Positions 34,227 through 43,227 of a stretch of DNA of 64,000 nt are shown here, piece after piece (position 1 is the stretch's first letter; every line of letters begins with the position of its first letter). The notes under the pieces were generated by a model, which was given only the letters and a program-made list of their open reading frames with translations, was not told where the DNA came from and made no database searches. The stretch is from Patescibacteria group bacterium. Its GTDB lineage: Bacteria > Patescibacteriota > Microgenomatia > UBA1406 > GWC2-37-13. The stretch covers positions 62,001-126,000 of the forward strand of contig JAMCST010000011.1 of NCBI GenBank assembly GCA_023380935.1. Direction: 5' to 3'. The position numbers and the translations under genes were made by a program.

Positions 34227-36422
34227 TTAAAACTGGGAATTCAAAATGCTGGCATGTTTTCCCTTAAACACCTGCCAGACGGCCTCGGTAACAAACGGCA
34301 TGAACGGATGCAACATCTGTAAATTGGCCAGATATACTGCCGTTAATTTTTCCTGAACCTCAATGTTACCATGTTGCAGGGCGGCTTTCAACTGTTCGAC
34401 GTAATAATCGGCCAACCGGTGCCAGATGAACTGGTAAACCTGACCCAAAGCCCGGGCAAACTGGTAGCTGTCCATCGCCCGCCCGTATTTCTGTTTTTCT
34501 TCGTTAAACTCCCGCTCCAGTTTTTTCATGATTTTGGTCGACGCCGCGCCAGTGGCCTTTGATTGATCATCTGCCGCAGTACGCTGCGTGTTCAAGTTGA
34601 GAAACCGACCGATGTTCCAGACCTTGTTGGCAAAGTTGCGCATGCCCCGGACGCGGTCTTCGGCCAGATTGACCTTGCTGCCGGCGCTGGTGCCAAAAAT
34701 CAAGGCCGCCCGGAACGCATCGGCTCCGTAACGGTCAACCAGGGTGATCGGATTAATCACGTTACCCTTGCTTTTGCTCATCTTCTGTCCCTGGGCATCC
34801 GCGACCATTGACCAAAGGTAAACGTGTTTGAACGGCACCTGGTGGCGCAGATACAGGGAAAACATCATCATGCGCGACACCCAGAACGGCAGAATGTCGG
34901 ACAGTGTCCCTAACATGTCGGTCGGGTAACGGGTTTGGTACTCGGTTTTTTTTAAGGTCACCAACGGCCACTGACCCGATGAAAACCAGGTGTCAAAGGT
35001 ATCGGTCTCCTGGAGAAAACGCTCGCCCGGACAACTGACATTGACCACATACCGCGCGGCCTTGTCGGCCATCAGTTTTTGGAGACCGGCTTTAATCTCG
35101 GCCAAATCATGTTGTTGAAGCAGTCGTTTGATTGTTCCCTGTTGCTGTTTTTTCTCCCGATCCAAAAACACCACGTAAAGATCCGGATTCTGGTCGACGT
35201 TGTACCAGGCAGGAATTCTGATTCCCCAGACAATCTGGCGGCTGATCGGCCAGTCATGCATGGTTTTCAGCCACTGGTTCATCTGTTTGACATAACGTCT
35301 GGGATGAAACTCAACCGCCTTGGCTTTAACCGCGGCCAGCACCGGCTGTTTCAGTTTGTCGACCTTGATAAACCAGTTGGGCACGACCATCGGTTCCAGG
35401 TCGCGCCGGCATTTGTAGCATACCGTAACGCTGTGTTGGTAATGCTCGTCGACCTTCTCCAGCAGGCCGGCGCGTTTCAGATCGTCGGCCACGCGTCCAC
35501 GCGCCTGCTTGACTTTTAGGCCCGCGTAAGGACCGGCCCGGTGGTTGAGCCGGCCGGAAAAGTCGATCACCGATTTGATCTCCAGGTGATGACGTTGTCC
35601 CACGGCAAAGTCGTTATGGTCATGGGCCGGGGTGATCTTGACCACTCCGGTACCGAACTCCGGATCAACGTAGGTGTCGGCAATCACCTTGATTCTAAAC
35701 TTACCGAGCAAGCCGGCCGCCTCGATTTCCTTTCCCACCCATTTCTGGTAACGCTTGTCGCGCGGATGCACCGCCAAGGCGGTATCGCCGAACTTCGTCT
35801 CCGGCCGAACCGTGGCCAGAACAAACGGCCCGTATTTAATGTAGTAAAGCGGGTCGGTGCGCTCGACATGATCAACCTCCAACTCGGACAACGAGGTGCC
35901 GCAGTGGGTGCAGTAGTTGACAATATAGTCCGACCGGTACACGTACTTTTCCTGTTCCATTTTGACGAAAGTCGCGAACACCGCGTCCAGTACCGGCTGA
36001 TCCAGGGTAAAGACGCTACGACTCCACTGGGCCAAAAATCCCAACCGCTTGAACTGCTGGTAAATTAAACCGGAGTTGTCTTTGACAAACTGGTAGATGT
36101 TGGCAAAAAGCGTCTGGCGGTCAAAATCAAGCCGCGATTTGCCCTGCTTGGCTAGGTTTTTTTCGTAGACATACTGGGTCTCAAAACCGGCGTGGTCCAT
36201 GCCCGGCACCCACAGCGCTGCCCAACCGGTCATGAGTTTGTAACGGATCATCAGGTCGTCGATCACATACATGCCGTGCCCGGCATGGAGCGAAGCGTTG
36301 GCGTTGGGCGGCGGCATCAGGATGGTATACGGCCGTCCGCGGCGTTCATGAGCTAAGATCGTTTTTTCCCATCCATCGTAAAGCGGTTTTTCAAATAAAG
36401 ACGGCTGAAATTTGCTGTCCAT
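34227..36422 (-). CDS. valS: Valyl-tRNA synthetase
   Basis: This class I synthetase has HIGH motif HAGH at 46-49 and KMSKS at 547-551. Val-type features are PPPNANASLHAGH, WVPGMDHAGFETQ, the CP1 editing domain with TVRPETKFGDTALAVHP and ITPAHDHNDF, and PMVVPNWFIKV. At 731 residues it lacks the C-terminal coiled coil of the 951-residue E. coli enzyme. It heads the run valS-rpmH-yidC-jag. A TAGAAT lies 7 nt before the ATG, so the mRNA may be leaderless; its promoter overlaps that of the divergent membrane-protein gene. Confidence 0.95.
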   Translation of the reverse strand: MDSKFQPSLFEKPLYDGWEKTILAHERRGRPYTILMPPPNANASLHAGHGMYVIDDLMIRYKLMTGWAALWVPGMDHAGFETQYVYEKNLAKQGKSRLDFDRQTLFANIYQFVKDNSGLIYQQFKRLGFLAQWSRSVFTLDQPVLDAVFATFVKMEQEKYVYRSDYIVNYCTHCGTSLSELEVDHVERTDPLYYIKYGPFVLATVRPETKFGDTALAVHPRDKRYQKWVGKEIEAAGLLGKFRIKVIADTYVDPEFGTGVVKITPAHDHNDFAVGQRHHLEIKSVIDFSGRLNHRAGPYAGLKVKQARGRVADDLKRAGLLEKVDEHYQHSVTVCYKCRRDLEPMVVPNWFIKVDKLKQPVLAAVKAKAVEFHPRRYVKQMNQWLKTMHDWPISRQIVWGIRIPAWYNVDQNPDLYVVFLDREKKQQQGTIKRLLQQHDLAEIKAGLQKLMADKAARYVVNVSCPGERFLQETDTFDTWFSSGQWPLVTLKKTEYQTRYPTDMLGTLSDILPFWVSRMMMFSLYLRHQVPFKHVYLWSMVADAQGQKMSKSKGNVINPITLVDRYGADAFRAALIFGTSAGSKVNLAEDRVRGMRNFANKVWNIGRFLNLNTQRTAADDQSKATGAASTKIMKKLEREFNEEKQKYGRAMDSYQFARALGQVYQFIWHRLADYYVEQLKAALQHGNIEVQEKLTAVYLANLQMLHPFMPFVTEAVWQVFKGKHASILNSQF

Positions 36423-36454
36423 GGCCTTTATTCTATCATATATAATGTCTTGTT

Positions 36455-38608
36455 ATGAGCTGGGTTGTCATTACCCTATCTTGGTATATTTGGTGGCTGG
36501 CGATCGGATTAATCTTCTTTCCGCTGACGCGCCGGCTTTTCCACCGGTTTGCCGATCAGGGTTATCCGTTTGCCAAAACCGGCGGAGTTGTCTTGATCAG
36601 CTATCTGATGTTTGTTTTGGGTATTGTCCGCCTCACTCCTTTTACCCAGGCCAGCCTATACCTACTGGTCAGTCTGGGCTTATTGGTGTCACTGTACTGC
36701 CAAAGACGCTGGGCGAGTCAAACCCAACCGCGTCCCAACTGGGTAATCATCGGGGTTGAAGAGGGTTTGTTTCTGGCCGCGCTGCTTTTTCTGGCCTTTG
36801 TCCGCGGCCAGGAACCCTCGATCCACGGCCTGGAAAAATATATGGATTTCGGCTTCATCAACTCGATTCTGCGTTCAAGCCATTTTCCGCCGCTGGACAT
36901 GTGGCTGTCGGCCGACCGACAAAATCCCAACGGCTTTCCCATTAATTACTACTATTTCGGCCACCTGACCGGGGCGGTGCTGATCAAACTGACCGGGGTC
37001 AACCCCGCGACCGGATACAATCTTATTCTTGCCTCGATCTTCGCCCAAGCCATGACCTTAAGTTTTTCTTTGGCGCTTAACCTGGTGAGTTTTCTGCAGT
37101 CGTTGGTCAACCGGGTAGCGATCAAGGTAAGGTCGCTGATCGGATACGGCCTGCTGGGCAGTTTTATCGTCAACCTGGCCGGCAACCTGCACACCATTTA
37201 TCTGTTTACCACCGGTTACCCGCCGGACCAGCCGCTGCCTTTTTGGCAGATTTTCTCCGGCTATCATCCGGAAAAATACTGGTATCCCAACGCTACCCGG
37301 TTTATTCCCTTTACCATCCACGAGTTTCCTGCCTATTCCTATGTGGTGGCCGATCTGCACGGTCACGTGTTTGATATCCCCTTTGTCCTGTTTACCTTGG
37401 CGTTTTTCCTGGCCTTGTTTATGGGGGCTTCCGACGCAACCCACCAACCCAAAACCGCCTCAACCTCTCAACGCGTAATTTTTAACTCCCTTTTGCTCGG
37501 TTTTCTCACCGCGGTGCACTACATGACCAATGCGTTTGACGGACCGATCTACTTCTTGCTGGGACTAATCGTGTTTTTCCTGCTTTACCGAGCCACCGAC
37601 CTGTTTTTGCTCAGCGCCGCGTTGCTGGCCGCGGCGTTTTTGCTGTTTTCTTTTCCGTTTTCCTTTTTCTTTAAACCGTTTGTGTCGGGAATCGGGCTCA
37701 ACTGCAGTCCCCAGTTTTTGGTGCGGCTGCGCCAACTCGGGCCGTTCCTGTTCGAACCGGGCAACTGTCAACCCGATCCGCTGTGGATGCTGTTTGTGTT
37801 GTGGGGCTTTTTTTGGATCAGTTTTGTCCTGTTGTTTATCGCAGCGCGCCGGCGACTCCGGTCCCGCCCGTTGCCTTTTCCTTTGGTTTATCTCCTGCTG
37901 CTTTTCTCTTTTGGTACCGTTCTGGTGATTATCCCCGAGTTTTTCTACATCAAGGACATTTATCCGGCCCATTTCCGGGCCAACACCATGTTCAAACTGG
38001 GTTATCAGGCTTTTATCATGATGGGGATGGCCACTACCGGGGTGTTCTTTCTCCTGCGCCAGTGGCGCGGCTGGCGAAGTTGGTTGGGCAAATTGCTCTT
38101 GCTGGCGGCCTTTGTTCTCGTGTTTCTCTATCCTTTTTTTGCTTTTCCGGGTTATTACGGCCACTTTAACCGGCCGCCCCAACTGGCCGGCGACGCCTGG
38201 ATGCTCACCACCAGCCCGGACGACAAAGAGGTCATCGACTATCTGAATCGCCACATCAAGGGACAACCGGTCATCCTTGAAGCCCAGGGCGACTCTTATA
38301 CCGATTATGACCGCATTTCCGCCTATACCGGTTTGCCGACGGTGGCCGGCTGGTGGGTGCACGAATGGCTCTGGCGCGGATCACCCAATATTGTCGGCAG
38401 CCGCATCGACGACATTGTCAACATTTATCAATCCCACGACCTTAGTCAAACCAAACGGCTACTGGCCAAATACCAGGTAGACTATGTGATCGTCACTCCG
38501 TTGGAAAGAAACAAATACCCACAACTTTACGAACACAAGTTTTCTCAAATCGGGAAACGGATTTTTCGCAGCCAAGACGGTAAGGCAACGATCTACCAGA
38601 TTAATTAA
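36455..38608 (+). CDS. YYY-type polytopic membrane protein (DUF2298-like)
   Basis: This 717-residue protein has about fifteen hydrophobic helices. The conserved block GLEKYMDFGFINSILRSSHF ... DMWLSADRQN ... PINYYYFGHLTGAVLIKL contains the Tyr-Tyr-Tyr that names the Chlor_Arch_YYY family, known in Chloroflexi, archaea and CPR. The layout resembles GT-C membrane glycosyltransferases (acidic residues in the first large loop, soluble C-terminal part EVIDYLNRHIKGQPVILEAQ), so a lipid-linked sugar role is plausible but unproven. A TATAAT ends 8 nt before the ATG. Confidence 0.8.
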   Translation: MSWVVITLSWYIWWLAIGLIFFPLTRRLFHRFADQGYPFAKTGGVVLISYLMFVLGIVRLTPFTQASLYLLVSLGLLVSLYCQRRWASQTQPRPNWVIIGVEEGLFLAALLFLAFVRGQEPSIHGLEKYMDFGFINSILRSSHFPPLDMWLSADRQNPNGFPINYYYFGHLTGAVLIKLTGVNPATGYNLILASIFAQAMTLSFSLALNLVSFLQSLVNRVAIKVRSLIGYGLLGSFIVNLAGNLHTIYLFTTGYPPDQPLPFWQIFSGYHPEKYWYPNATRFIPFTIHEFPAYSYVVADLHGHVFDIPFVLFTLAFFLALFMGASDATHQPKTASTSQRVIFNSLLLGFLTAVHYMTNAFDGPIYFLLGLIVFFLLYRATDLFLLSAALLAAAFLLFSFPFSFFFKPFVSGIGLNCSPQFLVRLRQLGPFLFEPGNCQPDPLWMLFVLWGFFWISFVLLFIAARRRLRSRPLPFPLVYLLLLFSFGTVLVIIPEFFYIKDIYPAHFRANTMFKLGYQAFIMMGMATTGVFFLLRQWRGWRSWLGKLLLLAAFVLVFLYPFFAFPGYYGHFNRPPQLAGDAWMLTTSPDDKEVIDYLNRHIKGQPVILEAQGDSYTDYDRISAYTGLPTVAGWWVHEWLWRGSPNIVGSRIDDIVNIYQSHDLSQTKRLLAKYQVDYVIVTPLERNKYPQLYEHKFSQIGKRIFRSQDGKATIYQIN

Positions 38609-38642
38609 TTGGGGCTCTACAACAATCTTTATCAATCAATTC

Positions 38643-38671
38643 TTGACAAAACCGGCTTTTTTTGCTATGTT
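38643..38671 (+). promoter_or_regulatory. Promoter of the short hairpin RNA
   Basis: TTGACA (38643-38648), exactly 17 nt, TATGTT (38666-38671). The expected +1 is G38679, which is also the first base of the stem-loop that follows. No ORF starts downstream on this strand before the terminator-like T-run. Confidence 0.7.
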
Positions 38672-38678
38672 AATTAAC

Positions 38679-38733
38679 GAGCATTACTACTCGTCGTCCC
38701 CTCTATACGAGCGATAGTGATGCTCTTATTTTT
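38679..38733 (+). ncRNA. Putative 55-nt hairpin RNA with its own terminator
   Basis: From the predicted +1 the RNA folds at once: GAGCATTACTA pairs with TAGTGATGCTC (one G-T pair), then a 3-nt bulge, then CTCGT with ACGAG, around a 12-nt loop. The stem ends at 38725 and is followed by TTATTTTTT. Promoter, stem and T-run make a self-contained unit. Its 3' end meets the stop codon of a convergent 48-codon ORF, and read-through of that gene would be fully antisense to it. No known RNA family is recognised. Confidence 0.5.
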
Positions 38734-38879
38734 TATAGCTGATACAAAGTTACCGGAATATTCAGATTCTTCTTCACCAGTTGGCTAAACTGCCGTCTGA
38801 CAAACTCGGTAAACTCCTTTTTTCCACCCGTTTCCAATCTTTTTCCGCTACGAGTAGGAAATAAGCGCGTATTGATCAT
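38733..38879 (-). CDS. 48-residue basic protein, unrecognised
   Basis: MINTRLFPTRSGKR, then a helix-like stretch KEFTEFVRRQFSQLVKK and NIPVTLYQL at the end. It is basic and not hydrophobic. I place the start at 38879 because the consensus promoter at 38915-38887 overlaps any longer version and puts +1 at or next to this ATG, making the message leaderless. The gene faces the 55-nt hairpin RNA tail to tail. A nucleic-acid-binding role would fit the charge but is not shown. Confidence 0.5.
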   Translation of the reverse strand: MINTRLFPTRSGKRLETGGKKEFTEFVRRQFSQLVKKNLNIPVTLYQL

Positions 38880-38886
38880 ATTTTTA

Positions 38887-38915
38887 ACTATAAACAAGTT
38901 GCTGGCAATTGTCAA
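38887..38915 (-). promoter_or_regulatory. Consensus promoter of the 48-residue ORF
   Basis: Minus strand TTGACA (38915-38910), 17-nt spacer, TATAGT (38892-38887), 7 nt before the ATG. This is the best match to the sigma70 consensus in the window. Confidence 0.8.
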
Positions 38916-38940
38916 GTCCTATAGAAAAATAGCTCTATTT

Positions 38941-38956
38941 TATAGGATGTCCTATA
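38941..38956. promoter_or_regulatory. Palindromic operator-like site
   Basis: TATAGGA-TG-TCCTATA, a perfect inverted repeat 25 nt upstream of the -35 of the 48-residue ORF. A half site, TCCTATA, recurs at 38917-38923 just upstream of that -35, so a repressor or activator could span both. Confidence 0.45.
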
Positions 38957-39064
38957 TTATAACATCTCAATCTTGGAGCCTATTACCGCTCTAATAAAAT
39001 AGAATAATTCTATGTGGATAACTCAGATGTCTTGGCCGGTGTGAATTTTGTATAATATTCAAGT

Positions 39065-39847
39065 ATGGAAATTGGCCTGCTCACCTATAACGTCCTGTTT
39101 AACCAGGCATTCACTCGGCTGGGTCCGGTGCTGAAACAGTATCATCCCGACCTCCTCTGTCTACAGGAAGTTGATACCCAGGACATTAATCTGAAGTTGA
39201 TCGAGGACTACGGTTATCGCCTGGCAGACTACTCCAATTCTTTTCTCAAGTTCGGCCGGATTTACGGACAGGCCACCTTTTACCACCGCAACAGTCCGGT
39301 GAAATTTATCAACTCCAATGCTTTATATCTGAAAAAAAGCGTTTACGAACTGCTTTCTGCCCTGGTCAAGACATTTAAAGGAGACAACAGTTCCCGCACC
39401 ATCCTGGAAACCCGGTTTGCCCTGCCCGGAGGCCGGGAAAAAATCATCGTCTATAACCTACATCTTTCCAACTTCGGGCTGAACGGAATTCGCCTCAAAC
39501 AGCTTAACCAACTCCTGACCAAAACCCGCCGCCTGCGTGGTAACCCGGCCCTCATCGTTACCGGTGACTTTAATTATCCTTACGGGCGCAAAAAGCTGGA
39601 GCGCTTAATGCAGCGGTATCAGTTACGCGAAGCCACCCGCAACGTTAACTTTACCTTCAAGCGCATCAAAGGCACCAAGTATAATCCGTTCATTTGCTGG
39701 GGCGACAAGCTGATCAGCTTGTTGGGAAGAAAAAATCATAAGCTTGACTATATTTTCTACCGTGGCTTAAACCTGCGGCAAACCGAGAAAATCAACATCC
39801 AGCTTTCCGACCATTATCCGATTTTAAGCCGATTTATCACCCGTTGA
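39065..39847 (+). CDS. Endonuclease/exonuclease/phosphatase (EEP) family hydrolase
   Basis: This 260-residue protein has the EEP metal-dependent phosphoesterase core: LLTYNVLF, LLCLQEVD (metal Glu), IIVYNLHLS (His), LIVTGDFNYP (Asp/Asn), HKLDYIFYR and the terminal SDHYPI (catalytic Asp-His). The superfamily includes DNases, sphingomyelinases and inositol phosphatases, and the substrate is not evident. There is no signal peptide. TATAAT (39051-39056) lies 8 nt before the ATG. Its end overlaps the convergent glycosyltransferase by 11 nt. Confidence 0.85.
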   Translation: MEIGLLTYNVLFNQAFTRLGPVLKQYHPDLLCLQEVDTQDINLKLIEDYGYRLADYSNSFLKFGRIYGQATFYHRNSPVKFINSNALYLKKSVYELLSALVKTFKGDNSSRTILETRFALPGGREKIIVYNLHLSNFGLNGIRLKQLNQLLTKTRRLRGNPALIVTGDFNYPYGRKKLERLMQRYQLREATRNVNFTFKRIKGTKYNPFICWGDKLISLLGRKNHKLDYIFYRGLNLRQTEKINIQLSDHYPILSRFITR

Positions 39848-40676
39848 TATCGACCACGACCAGGTCTTTAATCGTCTTTTCCACCTGTTTAAGATAGCGG
39901 CGCAGCTGGATCAACCGGCTCAACTGATGGTTGGTTTTCTCCCGATACTGGCCGCCGCCCATCTCGTAACGGAAAAGGCGTTTGTCCATTTTCTTTTTCA
40001 ACAGCACATGAGCCGCCGCGACCATGTATTTATAGAAAAGCACCAGCTGTCCTTCGTTTTTGAACCGGCGTAATGAGACGTTAATGCTGATGCGCGAGAC
40101 AAACTGGGCTCTGACTCCCCAGGCGTTGGCCTGGGAAATGATGTTGTGGTCTTCGGAAAGAAACAGCCGGTCGTCAAACCCGCCGATTAAACGAAAAAAC
40201 TGCTTTTCCCAGATCATGTTGCCGCCGGTAGAAAACGGCCGCGGCGTAAACTGGGACAACTCCACAATCAAATTGCTTAAGTTAATCAGCAAGTTAATAT
40301 GGGGCAGGGCTTTGTCTTTGGATCTGATTTTGGGAATATAGAGCAACGCGGGACGACGCCGGATCACCTGTTTCAGGCGCAGCAGGAAGTTGGGTTTGAT
40401 GCGGCTGTCGGCATCCAGAAACACCAGGTACCGCCCTCTGGCCTTGAACGCCCCGTAGTTTCTTTGGCTGGCGACCTGGCGCTTTTTCATCTGGAACAAG
40501 CGCAGTTGCAGTTTGACGTAGCCGCGGGCGCGTTCGACCGTCTGATCGGTGGAACGGGCGTCGACAATCACCGTCTCGAAGTCAGACTCGCTTTGTTTGC
40601 TTAGGTCGTTAAGCAACCGGGGAAGGTAACGCGCCTCGTTCAGCGTCGGCACGATGACGGAAAAAAAAGGACGCAT
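39837..40676 (-). CDS. Family 2 glycosyltransferase
   Basis: This 279-residue GT-A enzyme begins FFSVIVPTLNEARYLPRLLN, has the nucleotide-sugar Asp in TVIVDARSTDQT, the DxD-type FLDADSRI and an acceptor-loop FLSEDHNI. The C-terminal part is basic with one amphipathic/hydrophobic stretch (LVLFYKYMVAAAHVLL) that could bring it to the membrane. It likely adds sugars to a surface polymer or lipid. TATAAT lies 8 nt before the ATG on the minus strand. Confidence 0.88.
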   Translation of the reverse strand: MRPFFSVIVPTLNEARYLPRLLNDLSKQSESDFETVIVDARSTDQTVERARGYVKLQLRLFQMKKRQVASQRNYGAFKARGRYLVFLDADSRIKPNFLLRLKQVIRRRPALLYIPKIRSKDKALPHINLLINLSNLIVELSQFTPRPFSTGGNMIWEKQFFRLIGGFDDRLFLSEDHNIISQANAWGVRAQFVSRISINVSLRRFKNEGQLVLFYKYMVAAAHVLLKKKMDKRLFRYEMGGGQYREKTNHQLSRLIQLRRYLKQVEKTIKDLVVVDING

Positions 40677-40788
40677 ATGGTGTTATTATAGCGCATCGCG
40701 TCACCGGCGCCTTACCCAAACAATCAGGCTTCACTCAATGATAGTTTAACGGCATAACCGTTCGTACGCTCCATTTGTCTATTTGTTT

Positions 40789-40818
40789 TTGCAAATTGTG
40801 CTATGACCGGTATACAAT
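40789..40818 (+). promoter_or_regulatory. Promoter of the second GT2 gene
   Basis: TTGCAA (40789-40794), 18-nt spacer, TACAAT (40813-40818), 6 nt before the ATG at 40825; a leaderless start is expected. Confidence 0.55.
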
Positions 40819-40824
40819 CTTAAT

Positions 40825-41496
40825 ATGACCGTCACTGTTGTCATCCCCTGTTACAACGAAGAACGCTATCTTGGCGGTTGTCTCACTGCCCTGTCCCGCC
40901 AAACCTTAAAACCGGACCAGATTATCGTGGTCGACAACCGCAGCCGCGACCGTTCACGCCACATCGCCGCCCGGTATGCCGTCCGGATCATTACCGAAAC
41001 CCGCCAAGGCATGATCTTTGCCCGCAACACCGGTTTTAACGCCTGCCGCACTACGATTATTGCTCGTTGTGACGCCGACTCCCGACCACCGACCGACTGG
41101 GTAGCGAACATTTGCCGGTTTTTTGAAACAACTGCGTCTGACGCCGGCTCCGGACCAATCGGGTTTTACGACCTTCCCAACCGGTCGATTTTCCCTTCCG
41201 TTATCTACCAACGCCTGGCGACCCTTTATCAACGCTATCCGCCCCTGATCGGTCCGAACATGTTTTTACGCCGGTCCATCTGGGAAAAGGTCAAGGATAC
41301 GGTCTGCACCCGGGAAGAGCATGTACACGAAGACATTGATCTAGCCATTCACATTCATCAGGCCGGCGGGAAGATCGGCTTTACCCGTGACGTGATCAAC
41401 TATGCGTCGGCGCGCAGAATGAAACGCCGCCCCTTATCTTTTTTTGGCGAGTATCCCGTACGCCTCATTAAAACCTGGCGCCATCATTCTGTTTGA
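40825..41496 (+). CDS. Family 2 glycosyltransferase
   Basis: This is a 223-residue GT-A enzyme: VTVVIPCYNEERYLGGCLTA at the start, IIVVDNRSRDRS, the DxD-like ARCDADSRPP and EEHVHEDIDLAIHIHQAGG as the ED-type catalytic-base region. It is shorter than the preceding GT2 and lacks a membrane helix. The two GT2 genes are divergent around a 148-nt spacer. Its end overlaps the convergent DNA ligase gene by 13 nt. Confidence 0.88.
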   Translation: MTVTVVIPCYNEERYLGGCLTALSRQTLKPDQIIVVDNRSRDRSRHIAARYAVRIITETRQGMIFARNTGFNACRTTIIARCDADSRPPTDWVANICRFFETTASDAGSGPIGFYDLPNRSIFPSVIYQRLATLYQRYPPLIGPNMFLRRSIWEKVKDTVCTREEHVHEDIDLAIHIHQAGGKIGFTRDVINYASARRMKRRPLSFFGEYPVRLIKTWRHHSV

Positions 41497-43220
41497 ACCG
41501 AAGCGGCTTTAACCGCCATTTCTTTTAGCTCACCCACCGTGGTAATGTCCGTGGGTGATTTATCAGTGCGAAACCGCTCCAACCGGGGAAAACGCAACGC
41601 CAGTTCAGCCGTATGGACCGGCGAACGGGTGATTTCGTCGGCCCGGATCTCCACCACAATGGCCGGCTGCAACCACACGTCGCAGTCCATGGATTTATCC
41701 ACCAGATAGTTGGCGGGGCAGTCTTGACGTTTGACATTCTGTGTCCGGCGCTTCAGCTGATGCCACTCATCGTCGGTCAGACCGGTTCCGATTTTGGCCA
41801 CGGTCAGGTAACGGTCACGTTTCTCATCATACACGCCCACCAAAAACGCCCCGATGCCAAAACCGGTCCGTTTGCCTTTGCCCAGATCATAACCCATCAC
41901 CAGACAGTCAATCGTGTCGTTTATCTTGGCGGAATAACTGCGTTTAAACTTAATCCAGTTCCAACCCCGCGCTCCCGGCTGGTAGACGCCGTCCAGTTTT
42001 TTGGCTAAAATTCCTTCCAGTCCGGCGCCGATCGCCCGTTCAAACCGGCCTTCAATCGCGGCCGGCTGCGTCTCAATGTGCTGATCCGTCAGGCAGATCA
42101 CCTGATTTTTTGTCCGGCCCAAGACCGTCTCCAGTTGCTTACGGCGCAACGAAAACTCACGCTCGAGGTAACTGACACCGTTAACATACAGCAACTCGAA
42201 GACGAAGAAACGCAGCGGCACCTCTTTGGCTTTGGCGCTGACGTCATACTTGCGTTTGCGCTGTACCGTTTCCTGAAACGGCCGCATTGTCTGACGCACC
42301 GGATCAAACCCCACCGCCTCACCTTCAATAATCGCCTCGTCGGCTTTGATCTGCTGACGCGCCGCAGCCATGATGTCGGGAAACATATAGGAAACCTCCT
42401 CGAGATTGCGCGAGAAAATCTTTACCGTCGCACTGGAGCGGTGGTAATGTATCTGGAGACGAAAACCGTCGTACTTGGGCTCAATGGCGCAGCGGCCGAT
42501 CTGCTCGATAATTTCCTTACCCGAAGACAGCCGTTCGGCACGCATCATGATGATCGGCGTGAACAAACGCGGCCCGATCTTACCCAGTATCGCCCTACCG
42601 TTTTCCTTGAGCTCCTTGCCCAACAAGCCTAGGTCCGGCCGGACGTGATATACCTTTTCGATCGGCGGGCGCAGGCTTTTGTCGCCGGTCAGCATCCAGG
42701 AAAAGGCGTCAAGCACGGTCATGTCGGAAAACCCCAGCCGCAGCACGCCCAGCGGGATGCGCACCAGATAGCGGCAGCTCAACGGATCGAGCTCCTGAAC
42801 CAGTTGCGCCAACTGCGCTTGTTTATACTTTTGCGCTCCGTCGCCCTCGATCTGCGCCAACTGCTTGAGAGCGAGAAAAACCGCGCCAACGCTGCGGTCG
42901 TTAGCCTCTAAAGACATCGAGCGCTCCTTAAAATACTGGACCGCTTCTCCCAGGTCGCCCAAACGCCGGTACTGGTCATGGAAAAGCCGCGGCTCCAGCC
43001 GGAGGGTGGCGGCGATGGTTTTGACTACGCTCTTCTCCGCCATGCCAAAGTCTAGTTTTACGTATTGCGGCGCCACCCGACCCTGCAGCAAATAAACCAC
43101 CTGCTCGATCTCCGCCGCCGACAGGCGGCCGAACAACTCGGCCAGGAGACGGGTGATTTCCAGCCGCGACCGGGTCGTCTCTATCTGTTTGATGTATAAA
43201 GCCAGTTGAGAAAATTTCAT
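41484..43220 (-). CDS. ATP-dependent DNA ligase, archaeal type
   Basis: The 578-residue protein has the three-part form of archaeal/eukaryotic ligase I: an all-helical DNA-binding domain (to about 215), the nucleotidyltransferase domain with adenylated Lys249 in AIEPKYDGFRLQIHY, motif III-like FFVFELLYVNG and motif IV GLEGILAKKLDG, motif V WIKFKRSY, and the OB domain. It is unlike the short Ku-associated LigD ligases. Whether an NAD-dependent LigA also exists cannot be seen here. The gene starts 7 nt after the upstream Fic gene. Confidence 0.92.
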   Translation of the reverse strand: MKFSQLALYIKQIETTRSRLEITRLLAELFGRLSAAEIEQVVYLLQGRVAPQYVKLDFGMAEKSVVKTIAATLRLEPRLFHDQYRRLGDLGEAVQYFKERSMSLEANDRSVGAVFLALKQLAQIEGDGAQKYKQAQLAQLVQELDPLSCRYLVRIPLGVLRLGFSDMTVLDAFSWMLTGDKSLRPPIEKVYHVRPDLGLLGKELKENGRAILGKIGPRLFTPIIMMRAERLSSGKEIIEQIGRCAIEPKYDGFRLQIHYHRSSATVKIFSRNLEEVSYMFPDIMAAARQQIKADEAIIEGEAVGFDPVRQTMRPFQETVQRKRKYDVSAKAKEVPLRFFVFELLYVNGVSYLEREFSLRRKQLETVLGRTKNQVICLTDQHIETQPAAIEGRFERAIGAGLEGILAKKLDGVYQPGARGWNWIKFKRSYSAKINDTIDCLVMGYDLGKGKRTGFGIGAFLVGVYDEKRDRYLTVAKIGTGLTDDEWHQLKRRTQNVKRQDCPANYLVDKSMDCDVWLQPAIVVEIRADEITRSPVHTAELALRFPRLERFRTDKSPTDITTVGELKEMAVKAASVQTE

Positions 43221-43227
43221 ACTACGA

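Noticed and set aside
37565-38362. 265-codon ORF antisense to the YYY-type gene
   Set aside because: Highly charged Lys/Gln/Arg translation of a hydrophobic gene's complement; a typical shadow.
38733-38879. Type I toxin (small hydrophobic peptide)
   Set aside because: The 48-residue product is basic and hydrophilic without a membrane helix, so it does not fit known type I toxins; the unit is reported as unassigned.
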